Origin: Phascolarctobacterium sp.
GTDB lineage: Bacteria; Bacillota; Negativicutes; Acidaminococcales; Acidaminococcaceae
DNA length: 64,000 bases
Assembly (NCBI GenBank): GCA_030540395.1
Contig: JAUNWI010000004.1
Span: 62,001-126,000 of the forward strand
Direction of reading: 5' to 3'
Shown: positions 26,401 to 35,559 of the stretch, piece by piece
Numbering within the stretch: the stretch's first letter is position 1
How the letters are laid out: each line of letters opens with the position of its first letter
Translations under genes and position numbers: made by a program
Notes under the pieces: model-generated
What the model was told of the DNA's origin: nothing
Seen by the model: the letters and a program-made list of their open reading frames with translations, nothing else
The model's database searches: none

Positions 26401-26662
26401 CATCAATGGAAAAATTGCTAGAAAATTAATAAAAGGCAAGTAAAAATTACAATATTTGCATAGAAATTAGATTAAGCGGCATGGTGATTGATTATATTGA
26501 TTAATTATGGATATACCTTTGTGAAACAAATATATTTTCCTGAAGCTTTGAACGCTTTAAGGAAAAGGTTTGTTATTTTTTTTCGCTGTGCTACAAAGCA
26601 TGTAGGACATTTCCTTGGGCAGACCTTCTGCTAGAAAATTCCTAGCGTGGGACCTAGAGAAA
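26401..26662. other. Intergenic stretch with an orphan terminator
   Basis: About 260 AT-rich bases between divergent promoters. The only clear structure is the hairpin at 26524-26583. No protein-like frame was found. Confidence 0.5.
26524..26583 (+). terminator. Orphan intrinsic terminator
   Basis: Outer stem AACAAA/TTTGTT, then TTTTCCT/AGGAAAA and AAGC/GCTT with small internal loops, followed by TTATTTTTTTT. No + strand gene lies within 1.7 kb upstream, so it may end an unannotated short transcript. Confidence 0.6.
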
Positions 26663-26671
26663 TGGTATAAT
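26663..26671 (+). promoter_or_regulatory. Extended -10 promoter of the nfeD-floA operon
   Basis: TGG-TATAAT, 33 bases before the nfeD ATG. Confidence 0.6.
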
Positions 26672-26703
26672 AAAGTGAATACTTGTCAGTTAGGAGGTAT
26701 GCT

Positions 26704-27177
26704 ATGCCTATAGAATATTATCTTTTAATCGCTGGCGTGATTTTGCTGAGTGTGGAGCTGGCAGTGCCGGGCTTTGGTATCTTTGGCATTGGTGGCCTGA
26801 TTTGTCTTACCGGCGGTGGCTATTTCCTTTTGGGCGGTGGCTTTCCTGCGTTGGCCGTGCTCTTGGGCTTTTACCTGGTGGCCGCGCTGGTGCTGGCTTT
26901 TTTGTGCGTGTATTTGCCTAAGGAGAGCAAATGGAACCCCTTTGTGCTGTGGGACAAGCAGCAAAACAGTGCAGGCTACACCGGTGGCAGCGATTTTTCG
27001 GCGCTCTTGGGCAAGCAGGGCGTGGCCTTGACCACACTGCGGCCTGCAGGAACGGCCCTCATTGAGGGCAAGCGCTACGATGTGAGCAGCTTGGGCGATT
27101 TTTTACCCAAGGATAGCCAAATCGTGGTGGCCAAGGTGGAAGGCAGCAAGCTTTTTGTGGATTTAGTAAAGGAGTGA
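26704..27177 (+). CDS. NfeD-like membrane protein (short form)
   Basis: 157 aa. Two or three transmembrane helices (about 3-65, rich in Gly and Leu: VPGFGIFGIGGLICLTGGGY) are followed by a C-terminal OB-fold NfeD domain (GKQGVALTTLRPAGTALIEG, then KRYDVSS and QIVVAKVEGSKL). NfeD proteins pair with flotillins or stomatins in membrane microdomains, and floA follows six bases after. The ATG at 26704 has TTAGGAGG; the longer frame from 26683 has no site. Confidence 0.88.
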   Translation: MPIEYYLLIAGVILLSVELAVPGFGIFGIGGLICLTGGGYFLLGGGFPALAVLLGFYLVAALVLAFLCVYLPKESKWNPFVLWDKQQNSAGYTGGSDFSALLGKQGVALTTLRPAGTALIEGKRYDVSSLGDFLPKDSQIVVAKVEGSKLFVDLVKE

Positions 27178-27183
27178 TTATTT

Positions 27184-28203
27184 GTGGATTTGTTAATTAG
27201 TGCTATTTTTGGCAGTGGCTTTATGTTTATTGTGGCCATTGTGGGTATTGCTATTTTCTTGAATTTTGTGCCCCTGGGACTGTGGATTAGTGCCATTGCC
27301 GCAGGCGTAAATGTGGGCATCTTTAATTTAATTGGTATGCGTCTGCGCCGGGTGCCGGCATCCCAAATCGTGCTGCCCTTGATTAAGGCCAATAAGGCTG
27401 GCTTGGATGTGAATGTTAACCAGCTGGAGGCCCATTATCTGGCAGGCGGCAATGTGGACAGAGTTATCGACGCCCTGATTGCTGCTCACAGAGCACAAAT
27501 TGATTTGAGCTTTGAGCGTGGCTGTGCCATTGATTTGGCAGGTCGTAACGTGCTGGAGGCAGTGCAGATGAGCGTTAACCCCGAGGTTATCGAAACCCCC
27601 GTGGTCAGCGCCGTGGCGAAGGATGGCATCGAGCTGAAGGTTAAAGCCCGTGTAACTGTGCGCGCCAATATTGACCGCCTGGTGGGCGGTGCCGGCGAAG
27701 CAACCATTATTGCCCGCGTTGGCGAAGGTATCGTTACCAATGTTGGCTCCAGCGACGACCACAGCAAGGTGCTGGAGAATCCCGACTTTATTTCTAAAAC
27801 CGTACTGGACAAGGGCCTGGATGCAGGCACTGCCTTTGAGATTTTGTCCATTGATATTGCGGACGTGGATGTAGGACGCAACATTGGCGCTGCGCTGATG
27901 ACCGACCAAGCTGAGGCCGATAAGCGTATTGCCCAGGCACGTGCCGAGGAGCGTCGTGCCATGGCCGTGGCCAAGGAGCAGGAAATGAAGGCTTATACCC
28001 AAGAGATGCAGGCCAAGGTTGTGGAGGCACAGGCCAAGGTGCCTGCAGCTATGGCAGCTGCTTTGGAAAGCGGTCGTTTGGGCGTGATGGACTACTACCG
28101 CCTGAACAATATCCAAGCCGATACCCAAATGCGTCGTACTATTGCGGAGGTTAGCCCGGAGGGCGTAACTGGCGAAGGAGCTGACAAGCCCGCCAATAAA
28201 TAA
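27184..28203 (+). CDS. floA: Flotillin-like protein FloA
   Basis: 339 aa. Scaffold of functional membrane microdomains. An N-terminal hydrophobic hairpin (about 5-45) leads to the SPFH-like core ([20 protein letters not shown], then [38 protein letters not shown]). A coiled coil rich in Ala, Glu and Lys follows (about 235-295), and the conserved [16 protein letters not shown] end. Length matches the family. The GTG follows AAAGGAGTG. Operon with nfeD and the next gene. Confidence 0.95.
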   Translation: MDLLISAIFGSGFMFIVAIVGIAIFLNFVPLGLWISAIAAGVNVGIFNLIGMRLRRVPASQIVLPLIKANKAGLDVNVNQLEAHYLAGGNVDRVIDALIAAHRAQIDLSFERGCAIDLAGRNVLEAVQMSVNPEVIETPVVSAVAKDGIELKVKARVTVRANIDRLVGGAGEATIIARVGEGIVTNVGSSDDHSKVLENPDFISKTVLDKGLDAGTAFEILSIDIADVDVGRNIGAALMTDQAEADKRIAQARAEERRAMAVAKEQEMKAYTQEMQAKVVEAQAKVPAAMAAALESGRLGVMDYYRLNNIQADTQMRRTIAEVSPEGVTGEGADKPANK

Positions 28204-28214
28204 GAGGTAGCACT

Positions 28215-28871
28215 ATGTTTGATTTATTAGACAATCTGGTGCCCATGCTGATCTTTTTCATGCTGCTAAGGGGCATCTTGGACGTGCTCTTTGGCAAGAA
28301 AAAGCGCCGCCAGGAGGGGGAGGAGGCTCCGCCCGACTACGAGGAGGAGCAGCAGCCCGATTATGACACAACACCTGCGCCCCAGCCGGAGCGCAAGGCC
28401 GAGCCTGATTTGGCGTCCGAGTTCGAGCGGCGGCTAAAAAAGCGCCAGCAGGAGCAGGCTGAGCGGGAAGCAGCCAAGGAGCGCCAAAGAGTTTATGTGG
28501 ATAAAGCTCAGCAGCAAAAGCAGGAGCGTGTCTACATGGACAAGGAGCAGCAGCGGGTGCGCCAGGACAGACAACGGGTGCATCACGAGGGTGAGTCCCA
28601 CCATGAGGGCAAGGGACGCATTCATCGCGATAACGAGGCCCTTAAGCATGATAAGAGTAAGCTTTACCGTGACCCCAGGGGTGACTATAGCTATAACGAG
28701 GAGCTTTTTAACAAGCAGGCTGCTGCCTTTAGCGCACGCTATGCACAAAAGCAGGAGCAGCCTAAGCCCAAGGTGAAGCTGAAGCATGCCGCTTTAGTCA
28801 ATGGCTTCATTATGGCTCAGGTGCTGGACAAGCCCCGCAGCCTGAAGCCCTATGGCACTGAGGAAATATAA
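28215..28871 (+). CDS. Unknown single-pass membrane protein with disordered charged tail
   Basis: 218 aa, not recognised. One N-terminal hydrophobic helix (about 3-25, LVPMLIFFMLLRGILDVLF) is followed by a highly charged, Gln/Glu/Arg-rich region (about 28-150) containing short repeats such as RVYVDKAQQQKQ and RVYMDKEQQRVRQ. A more ordered end follows (ALVNGFIMAQVLDKPRSLKP). It begins 11 bases after floA, so it is a candidate partner or cargo of the FloA microdomain. The end segment resembles tails of other Negativicutes/Clostridia flotillin-operon proteins only in general character. Confidence 0.7.
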   Translation: MFDLLDNLVPMLIFFMLLRGILDVLFGKKKRRQEGEEAPPDYEEEQQPDYDTTPAPQPERKAEPDLASEFERRLKKRQQEQAEREAAKERQRVYVDKAQQQKQERVYMDKEQQRVRQDRQRVHHEGESHHEGKGRIHRDNEALKHDKSKLYRDPRGDYSYNEELFNKQAAAFSARYAQKQEQPKPKVKLKHAALVNGFIMAQVLDKPRSLKPYGTEEI

Positions 28872-28908
28872 AATTTGGTTAGTTTTACAGGGAGATACAA
28901 TGCTTTAA

Positions 28909-28942
28909 GCTAGCTCCTTTTTGGCAAGAAGAAGGAGCTAGC
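28909..28942. promoter_or_regulatory. Hairpin upstream of the PPK2 gene
   Basis: GCTAGCTCCTTTTT pairs with AAGAAGGAGCTAGC (one wobble). No T-tract follows on +. It ends about nine bases before the ribosome site AAGGAG, so it could affect translation or mark an RNA 3' end. Confidence 0.5.
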
Positions 28943-28967
28943 CCCAATTTAAGGAGATGGATTTAGT

Positions 28968-30440
28968 ATGCTGGAAAAGCTGGATATGAAGAAAAAGCTG
29001 TCCAAGAGCGACTATAATGACGTGATGGACGTGCTGGGTGAGCGTTTGGGCCAGGTGCAGCGCATGGCCAGGGAGGCCAAAAAGCCCATTATTATTGTCT
29101 TTGAGGGCTGGCGTGGTGCTCGGCGCAGCGCTATTATCAACACCATGATGCAGCAGATGGACGCCCGTGGCTTTGATGTTTATTCCACTGTGCGCATGAG
29201 CGAGGAGGAGCATAAGCAGCCCTTCTTCACCTTCTTTTGGCAGCATCTGCCAGCCTTGGGCAATATTGCGGTTTATCACCGCAGCTGGTACTATTTGAAA
29301 ACTGCCAACGAAGTGGCCTGCAAGGAGGGAAATGCCAGCTGCTGTCAATTCATTTCCTACGACCACATCAACACCTTTGAAAAAATGCTCACCGATGATA
29401 ATTACATCATCTTAAAATATTTTCTGCATTTATCCAAGGACCAGCAAAAGGAAAATATCGCCAAAAATGCCAAAACCTTGGGCAAGGCATGGCGGGATGT
29501 GAGCCCCGCCATTGACGAAAGCGACAAATATGACGAGTATTTGGAGCGTTATGAAAAAATGCTGGAGGCCACCGACAAGGTGAACGCTCCCTGGCATTTG
29601 ATTTGCGCGGACGACCGCCGCAGTGCGGAAATCGAAATCATTACCTCCATTGTGGAGACCGTGGAAAAGGCCATCAATACCCCTGTGAGTGCTCCTGCGG
29701 CAGTGATTCGCCCCAACACCAAATATGATGTTTTGGGCAAAATTAATGCCAACCAAGAGCTGAGCAAGGAGGACTATAAGAAGGAGCTGGATAAGTACCA
29801 AAAACGCCTGAAGCAGCTGCAAATTGAGATGTTCAAGGCGCAGATCCCCACAGTCATCTGCTTTGAGGGCTGGGACGCAGCTGGCAAGGGTGGCGCTATC
29901 CGCCGCCTGACGGCGGCTCTGGACCCCTTGGGCTTTAGTGTGCATCCTGTGTCCGCTCCCAACGTGGTGGAGCGCCAGTTCCACTATTTGTGGCGCTTTT
30001 GGGTGCATCTGCCGGAGGCGGGCAATATTGCCATTTTCGACCGCACCTGGTACGGACGTGTTATGGTGGAGCGCATAGAGGGCTTTGCCAAGGATTATGA
30101 ATGGCAGCGTGCCTACGACGAAATCAAGGATATGGAGCAGCAGTGGGCTGAGCATGGCTTTGCTATTGCCAAATTCTGGCTGCAAATTGACAAGGATGAA
30201 CAGCTGCGTCGCTTTACGGACCGCCAAAACGACCCCATGAAGCAATGGAAGATTACCGATGAGGATTGGCGCAATCGCGACAAATGGGATGCCTACGAGG
30301 AGGCAGTCAACGAAATGCTGGTGCGCACGGATACCTCCTTTGCACCCTGGACTGTGGTTGAGGGCAATAACAAATATTATGCACGCCTCAAGGTTTTGAA
30401 GACCATTGTGGAGCTGTTTGAAAAGAAGCTAGGAAAATAA
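28968..30440 (+). CDS. Tandem-domain polyphosphate kinase 2 (polyphosphate:AMP phosphotransferase type)
   Basis: 490 aa with two PPK2 domains. The C-terminal one (about 255-490) is intact: Walker A FEGWDAAGKGGAIRRL, lid and Walker B region IFDRTWYGRVMVERIEG, and FTDRQNDPMKQWK. The N-terminal one (about 10-240) has degenerate equivalents (FEGWRGARRSAII, VYHRSWYY). This two-domain layout is that of class II PPK2, which phosphorylates AMP to ADP with polyphosphate. The start has AAGGAG. Cotranscription with the next gene is possible (24-base gap). Confidence 0.92.
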   Translation: MLEKLDMKKKLSKSDYNDVMDVLGERLGQVQRMAREAKKPIIIVFEGWRGARRSAIINTMMQQMDARGFDVYSTVRMSEEEHKQPFFTFFWQHLPALGNIAVYHRSWYYLKTANEVACKEGNASCCQFISYDHINTFEKMLTDDNYIILKYFLHLSKDQQKENIAKNAKTLGKAWRDVSPAIDESDKYDEYLERYEKMLEATDKVNAPWHLICADDRRSAEIEIITSIVETVEKAINTPVSAPAAVIRPNTKYDVLGKINANQELSKEDYKKELDKYQKRLKQLQIEMFKAQIPTVICFEGWDAAGKGGAIRRLTAALDPLGFSVHPVSAPNVVERQFHYLWRFWVHLPEAGNIAIFDRTWYGRVMVERIEGFAKDYEWQRAYDEIKDMEQQWAEHGFAIAKFWLQIDKDEQLRRFTDRQNDPMKQWKITDEDWRNRDKWDAYEEAVNEMLVRTDTSFAPWTVVEGNNKYYARLKVLKTIVELFEKKLGK

Positions 30441-30464
30441 GAGTGACTAAACGAGGTACAAGCT

Positions 30465-32189
30465 TTGTCCTGGAAGATTAAAAATTATTTACAAGAATTG
30501 CGTGCCATGGAGGAGGGAGCCCAGGTTTATCCGCCGGGGCTCCGCCATCCGGTGGCTTTTATCTATCCCAATGTGTATCATTTGGGAATGTCTAATTTGG
30601 GCATGCATATTTTATATCAAATGATCAACGCCCGGGGAGACAGCGCCTGCGAGCGTTTCTTTTTGCCTGAGCGTCGCCTTATTGAGGAGCATATCAAGAG
30701 TAAAACCCCGCTGCTGAGCGTGGAAACCGGCAGACCTTTAGCGGATTTTGCGGTGCTTTTTGTGATGCTTTCCTTTGAAATGGATTATGACAATTTGCTG
30801 ACGGTGCTGGATTTGGGCAATATCAAGCTGCGGGCGGCGGAGCGCAACGAGCGCGAGCCCCTGGTAATCATTGGCGGGCCCTGCGCAACCTTTAACCCAG
30901 AGCCCCTGGCCGCCGTAGCCGATGCCTTCGTCATCGGCGAGGGCGAGGATACGGTGCAGAGTATTTTGGACGTTATCTACGCCGCTAGCAGCAAGGCGGA
31001 GCGCTTGGCTAAGCTTGCGCAGCTGCCGGGCGTGTATGTGCCGTCGTTTTACGAGGCACATTACCAGGAGGACGGCAGCTTTGCGCATTTAACAGTGCGG
31101 GAGGGCTGCGCCGCTCCCGCAACCATCAGGCGCCAGTGGGTGCGGGAAATTGACAACTATCCCCATACCACAGCGGTGATGACCAGTGGCACTGAATTTG
31201 AGGATATGTACATTGTAGAGGTCGCCCGCGGCTGCGGGCGACACTGCCGCTTTTGCATGGCCGGCTACTGTTTCCGCAAGCCGCGCCCGCGGCAGCTGGC
31301 GCGGATTATTGCGGATATCGAAGGCCGGCCGGCGCGCACGAAAAAGGTTGGGCTGATGGGCGCCGCGGTCAGCGACCATCCCCAGATGGCCGAGCTGACC
31401 GCATACTTAAGCGAGCACGGCATTCCCTTTAGTGTGGCCAGCATGCGGGCGGATATGCTGACGGAGCAGATCGCGGAGGCCTTGGCCGCCAGCGGGCTGC
31501 GGACCATGACGGTGGCACCGGAGGCGGGCAGCGCGCGGCTGCGCGCTGCGATTAATAAGGGCATCACGGAAGAGCACGTAAATGGCGCTATTGCCCTGGC
31601 GGCAGCCAAGGGCATGCGCCATATCAAGCTGTACTACATGATTGGTCTGCCGGGAGAAACGGATGAGGATATCACAGAGACCATCGAGATGATTTTGCGG
31701 ATGCGTGCACAAATGGATGCGGTGGGCTCCAAGGGTGAGCTCATTATCAGCGTCAATGGCTTTGTACCCAAGCCCTTTACCCCATATCAGTGGGCACCAC
31801 TGTGTGCTGTGCGTACCCTCAAGAAGCGCTTTAAAATGCTCAATGATGGCCTGAAAAAGAGCAAGCATATTAAGCTGATTACGGAATCCTTAAAGGAAAC
31901 AGTGATTCAAGCTGTTTTGGCTCGCGGTGACAGGCGCTTGGGTGAGCTGCTTTTGGAGGCTCATGAGTCGGAACAGAATTTGAAGTCCGTGCTGAAGCAG
32001 CATGGCCTGGATGCGGAGGAAATGGCGGAGCAGGCCTTGGCGCTGGATGCATCATTGCCCTGGCAGCATCTGGATATGGGCGTGACCATGGATTATTTGC
32101 GTCAAGAGTTAGCCAGGAGCGAGCAGGGGAAATTTACGCCCATGTGCTTTGATAACTGCAAGCGCTGCGGCGTCTGCCGTGAGGCGTAA
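30465..32189 (+). CDS. B12-binding-type radical SAM protein
   Basis: 574 aa. An N-terminal cobalamin-binding-like Rossmann region (about 25-180: VAFIYPNVYHLGMSNLGMHI, then VIIGGPCATFNPEPLA and VIGEGEDTV) precedes a radical SAM core with the Fe-S motif ARGCGRHCRFCMAGY (CxxxCxxC, about 262-270) and LYYMIGLPGETDEDI. The C-terminus carries another cysteine cluster (CFDNCKRCGVC) that may hold an extra Fe-S site. Reaction unknown; similar proteins are widespread in anaerobic Firmicutes. The TTG start follows GAGG. Confidence 0.85.
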   Translation: MSWKIKNYLQELRAMEEGAQVYPPGLRHPVAFIYPNVYHLGMSNLGMHILYQMINARGDSACERFFLPERRLIEEHIKSKTPLLSVETGRPLADFAVLFVMLSFEMDYDNLLTVLDLGNIKLRAAERNEREPLVIIGGPCATFNPEPLAAVADAFVIGEGEDTVQSILDVIYAASSKAERLAKLAQLPGVYVPSFYEAHYQEDGSFAHLTVREGCAAPATIRRQWVREIDNYPHTTAVMTSGTEFEDMYIVEVARGCGRHCRFCMAGYCFRKPRPRQLARIIADIEGRPARTKKVGLMGAAVSDHPQMAELTAYLSEHGIPFSVASMRADMLTEQIAEALAASGLRTMTVAPEAGSARLRAAINKGITEEHVNGAIALAAAKGMRHIKLYYMIGLPGETDEDITETIEMILRMRAQMDAVGSKGELIISVNGFVPKPFTPYQWAPLCAVRTLKKRFKMLNDGLKKSKHIKLITESLKETVIQAVLARGDRRLGELLLEAHESEQNLKSVLKQHGLDAEEMAEQALALDASLPWQHLDMGVTMDYLRQELARSEQGKFTPMCFDNCKRCGVCREA

Positions 32190-32272
32190 GTATTCAGCGA
32201 GAGATTGTATTTAATATGTCGTCTGGCTTATACGCCTTACTTTCGCTCAAGGTAAGTGATAGTTGATAAATT

Positions 32273-33520
32273 ATGAGAACAATAGACAGTGACTTTTTGC
32301 ATCGTGCTTTGAAGCATTATTATGGCTATGACGCTTTTCGCACGGGGCAGGAGGAAATTATTTCCCACATTTTGCAGGGGCAGCCGGTGCTGGCTGTGCT
32401 GCCTACAGGTGCAGGCAAGAGCATTTGCTTTCAGCTGCCTTCACTTTTGCTCAAGGGTGTGACTCTGGTGGTGTCACCCTTGATTTCCCTCATGAAGGAC
32501 CAAGCGGAGGCGCTTACGGCCCGGGGGATTCCGGCGGCATATTTGGACAGCAGTATGACCGGCAGTGAGTATGGCAAGGTGCTGCATGCAGCCTTAAATA
32601 AGCAGTGCAAATTTTTGTACGTGGCGCCGGAGCGTTTGCTAAACCCACAGTTTTTGCGCTTTGCTCAGTCCGCCTATATCACCATGGTAGCAGTGGACGA
32701 GGCTCACTGTGTGTCCCAATGGGGTCACAGCTTTCGCAAGGATTATTACAATATTCCCCGGTTTATGGAGCAGCTGAGCCCCAGGCCGCTCATCGCGGCC
32801 TTTACGGCCACGGCTACGCCCCAGGTGCGGGAGGATATTTGTGAGCGCCTCGAAATGCGTGGGGCGAAAATTGTGGTGTCTGGCTTTGACAGACCCAATC
32901 TGCATTTTGCCGTGGAGCGCACCCAGGACAAGGACCGCGCCCTTTTAGGCTTCTTGGAGAAGCATGAGCATCAATGTGGCGTCATTTACTGTGCTACACG
33001 CCAAAGAGTGGAGCAGGTGACGCAGCTTTTGCTGCGGCAAGGCTACAGCGCTTTACGCTACCATGCGGGGCTGACGGCGGAAGAAAGGCGTGAGAACCAA
33101 AATCTTTTCGTCAGTGGGCAGGTGCCCTTGATTGTGGCCACCAATGCCTTTGGCATGGGCATTGACAAGGCGGATGTGCGCTTTGTGGTGCATTATAATA
33201 TGCCCAAGGATATGGAAAGCTACTATCAGGAGGCGGGGCGTGCCGGTAGGGATGGACTGCCCTCGGAGTGCCTTGTGCTTTATAACAAGCAGGATGTGGC
33301 GGTGAATACCTACCTCATCGGCCACGACCAGCCGGATTTGGCCTGGAAGGAGCACGAGCTGCGGCTGTTGGACAAAATGATTCACTATTGCAATACCAGC
33401 AGCTGCCTAAGGCGGGAGCTTTTGGAATACTTCGGGGAGAAGGCGCCCCTGCGCTGCCATAATTGTGGCAATTGCAGTGCGACAAGTAAGGCTAGCTGGC
33501 GCAAATATTTTGGCATCTAA
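32273..33520 (+). CDS. recQ: RecQ family ATP-dependent DNA helicase, short form
   Basis: 415 aa. Unwinds DNA 3' to 5'. Helicase motifs: FRTGQEEII (motif 0), LPTGAGKS (Walker A), VDEAHCVSQWGHSFR (Walker B and aromatic loop), AFTATATP, and the second RecA domain with IYCATR, VATNAFGMGIDKADVRFV and YYQEAGRAGRDG (arginine finger). The zinc module is present (CNTSSCLRRELL, then CHNCGNC), but the protein stops just after it. The winged-helix and HRDC domains of full-length RecQ are missing. A terminator follows within 30 bases, so this looks like a natural short form rather than a truncation. Confidence 0.9.
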   Translation: MRTIDSDFLHRALKHYYGYDAFRTGQEEIISHILQGQPVLAVLPTGAGKSICFQLPSLLLKGVTLVVSPLISLMKDQAEALTARGIPAAYLDSSMTGSEYGKVLHAALNKQCKFLYVAPERLLNPQFLRFAQSAYITMVAVDEAHCVSQWGHSFRKDYYNIPRFMEQLSPRPLIAAFTATATPQVREDICERLEMRGAKIVVSGFDRPNLHFAVERTQDKDRALLGFLEKHEHQCGVIYCATRQRVEQVTQLLLRQGYSALRYHAGLTAEERRENQNLFVSGQVPLIVATNAFGMGIDKADVRFVVHYNMPKDMESYYQEAGRAGRDGLPSECLVLYNKQDVAVNTYLIGHDQPDLAWKEHELRLLDKMIHYCNTSSCLRRELLEYFGEKAPLRCHNCGNCSATSKASWRKYFGI

Positions 33521-33548
33521 TTTTTGATGTTAAATGGCGTTTCATAAA

Positions 33549-33614
33549 AAATAAAAGGACTTAGCTCCTTGCGTGCCGTTAGGCAGGGCAAGAAGGGCTA
33601 AGTCCTTATTTTTT
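33549..33614. terminator. Bidirectional terminator between convergent genes
   Basis: AAATAAAAGGACTTAGC pairs with GCTAAGTCCTTATTTTTT around an inner stem-loop; T-tract on both strands. Confidence 0.85.
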
Positions 33615-33677
33615 ATGCTATGCTGGTGCTAACACTCTTCCTTAGTTGGTTAAGCTACGCATAGTCAAGCGCTAATG

Positions 33678-34349
33678 TTATGCTAAATCTACAACCTCAC
33701 CCGGTTTTACAATCAAAACCTTGCTGGCGGTGTTGGCTTCCACATCGGCCTTGAAGGCGTTGACGTCTTGGGCGATAGGCGGCCAGGTGTTGTAGTGGAT
33801 GGGGATAACAGTGGGAGCCTTTAAGAAGTCGGCAGCGATGGCTGCGTCCTTGGGGTCCATGGTGAAGTTGCCGCCAATGGGCAATACTGCGTAATCGAAG
33901 GGGTCCAGCTTTGGCAACAGCTGCATGTCGCTAAAGAGAGCGGTGTCACCGGCGAAGTATAGCTTGGTGCCGTAAAAATCAACGACGAAGCCACAGGCGT
34001 GGCCGCCGGCCACGCCGGAGCCATGGAAGGCTAAGGTTACGCGTACCTTGCCAAAGGGGAACATATAGGTGCCGCCAAGGTGCATGGTGTGAGCCTTGCA
34101 GCCAGCTTCACCGGCCATACCGGCGATTTCCGCAGTGGAAATAATGGTAGCATCACATTTTTTTGCAATTTCAAAGGCACTGCCCAAATGGTCAAAATGG
34201 GCATGGCTGATGAAAATATAATCAACCTTGATATCGTCGGCAGTGAGTCCTTCGGGATTTCCATCCAGATAGGGGTCAAAAATAATGGCAGAATCGTTTT
34301 TGGCAACTACGAAGCAAGCATGATTAATATAATGGAATTTTGCAGTCAT
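33678..34349 (-). CDS. Metal-dependent hydrolase, UPF0173/MBL fold
   Basis: 223 aa. Compact metallo-beta-lactamase protein with FISHAHFDHLGSA (HxHxDH), GVAGGHACGFVVD, FAGDTALFSDM and IPIHYNTWP. This layout matches the UPF0173 (UlaG-like) group; substrate unknown. The ATG at 34349 has AAAGGAGGA upstream; the longer frame to 34376 lacks a site. Single-gene unit with its own promoter and terminator. Confidence 0.9.
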   Translation of the reverse strand: MTAKFHYINHACFVVAKNDSAIIFDPYLDGNPEGLTADDIKVDYIFISHAHFDHLGSAFEIAKKCDATIISTAEIAGMAGEAGCKAHTMHLGGTYMFPFGKVRVTLAFHGSGVAGGHACGFVVDFYGTKLYFAGDTALFSDMQLLPKLDPFDYAVLPIGGNFTMDPKDAAIAADFLKAPTVIPIHYNTWPPIAQDVNAFKADVEANTASKVLIVKPGEVVDLA

Positions 34350-34398
34350 AAGCGTTCCTCCTTTTGCAAACAGCACGGGACTGTCGTTTCTTACCTAT

Positions 34399-34427
34399 AT
34401 TATACTAAAAAATTACGTCTTTGTGAA
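34399..34427 (-). promoter_or_regulatory. Promoter of the UPF0173 gene
   Basis: Minus strand TTCACA, 17-base spacer, TATAAT; 50 bases before the ATG. Confidence 0.7.
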
Positions 34428-34528
34428 TTATCTAGAAGAATAGTGGGAAAAACTTTACAAGCACTCTGTTTTTGGGGTAAAATTGTAGCTATAGATTGCC
34501 AAAGTAAGGAAATTGGGAGTTGCGATTC

Positions 34529-35557
34529 ATGAATTTTAAAAGCATTACGGCGCTCGGTTTGGTGTTAAGCCTGCTGGTGGGCGTGCAATTGGCAGATGCT
34601 GCTAGCAAGAAAACCAGCACGATTAGCAAAAAACAACTGGAACGCCTATTGAAGAAAAGCAAAAGCAATAAAAATGCGCCTACCATGGTGGTCAAGGATG
34701 GCTCCAAGGGTGGCGTGCAGGTGGTGACAGAGGCTCAAGGGAAGGACAAGATAAATTCCCCGGCTAAGGCACCAAAGTCTGATAATAAAGTATCCGAGCC
34801 AAAGGTTATTAAGCTGGCAGACAAAAAGGATGCCCAAGCTCAAAAGAATACTAAAGCAAAGACCAACAGTATGCTGATGGAAAAGGATGGCAAAAGCTAC
34901 TTTTTGGGCACGGAATTGCCTGCAGATTATAAAACCATCAGCATTTATGGCGAGGCCGAGGTAAGCAAAAAGCAAGCCGTGGCCTATATTAAGCAAACCA
35001 ATCCCAAGGTGCGCCTGGCCTGCAGCGTGGAAGAGCTGGTTGATTTTTATTGGCAGGAGGCCGAACGGGAGGAGGTTCGTCCCGATTTGGCCTTGGCTCA
35101 ATCCTTGGTAGAGACGGGCACCTATGCCTATGGCGGTGACGTGCACCACAACCAAAATAATTTCTGCGGCTTGGGTACCACCGGTGGCGGCGTGAAGGGT
35201 GCCACCTTCAAAACACCGGAGCTGGGTGTGCGTGCTCATATCCAGCATCTTTTGGCTTATACGCAAAAGAAGCGCCCCCAAACAAAAATTGTGGACCCAC
35301 GCTATGAGCTGGCCCATAATATTCGTATGGAGCGGGGCATGGTGGATACCTGGTATGGCTTAAATGGCACCTGGGCCATGGGCTCCATGTATTGCGAAAA
35401 AATCATGGCTACTTACCAAAAAATGCTGGCCATGCCCGGTGGTAAGGATAAGAAGCACGATGCCGCCAAGAACAAGCAGAATAAAAAGGATAAGAAGGAT
35501 AAAAAGAAGCAAAAAAGCATGCGGGAGCGCGTGCAAGAGGTCTTAAAGGAGAAATAA
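34529..35557 (+). CDS. Secreted glucosaminidase (GH73-type cell-wall hydrolase)
   Basis: 342 aa. A signal peptide (cleavage near ADAA, residue 25) is followed by a lysine-rich linker region (about 26-150). The glucosaminidase domain comes next (about 165-305: ELVDFYWQEAEREEVRPDLA, then LVETGTYAYGGDV, NNFCGLGTTGG, and GLNGTWAMGSMYCEKI). The C-terminus is a run of lysines that may bind wall polymers. The predicted catalytic glutamate is the E in SLVETG. It probably cuts peptidoglycan glycan strands during growth or division. The ATG follows GGGAG at nine bases. Confidence 0.88.
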   Translation: MNFKSITALGLVLSLLVGVQLADAASKKTSTISKKQLERLLKKSKSNKNAPTMVVKDGSKGGVQVVTEAQGKDKINSPAKAPKSDNKVSEPKVIKLADKKDAQAQKNTKAKTNSMLMEKDGKSYFLGTELPADYKTISIYGEAEVSKKQAVAYIKQTNPKVRLACSVEELVDFYWQEAEREEVRPDLALAQSLVETGTYAYGGDVHHNQNNFCGLGTTGGGVKGATFKTPELGVRAHIQHLLAYTQKKRPQTKIVDPRYELAHNIRMERGMVDTWYGLNGTWAMGSMYCEKIMATYQKMLAMPGGKDKKHDAAKNKQNKKDKKDKKKQKSMRERVQEVLKEK

Positions 35558-35559
35558 TC

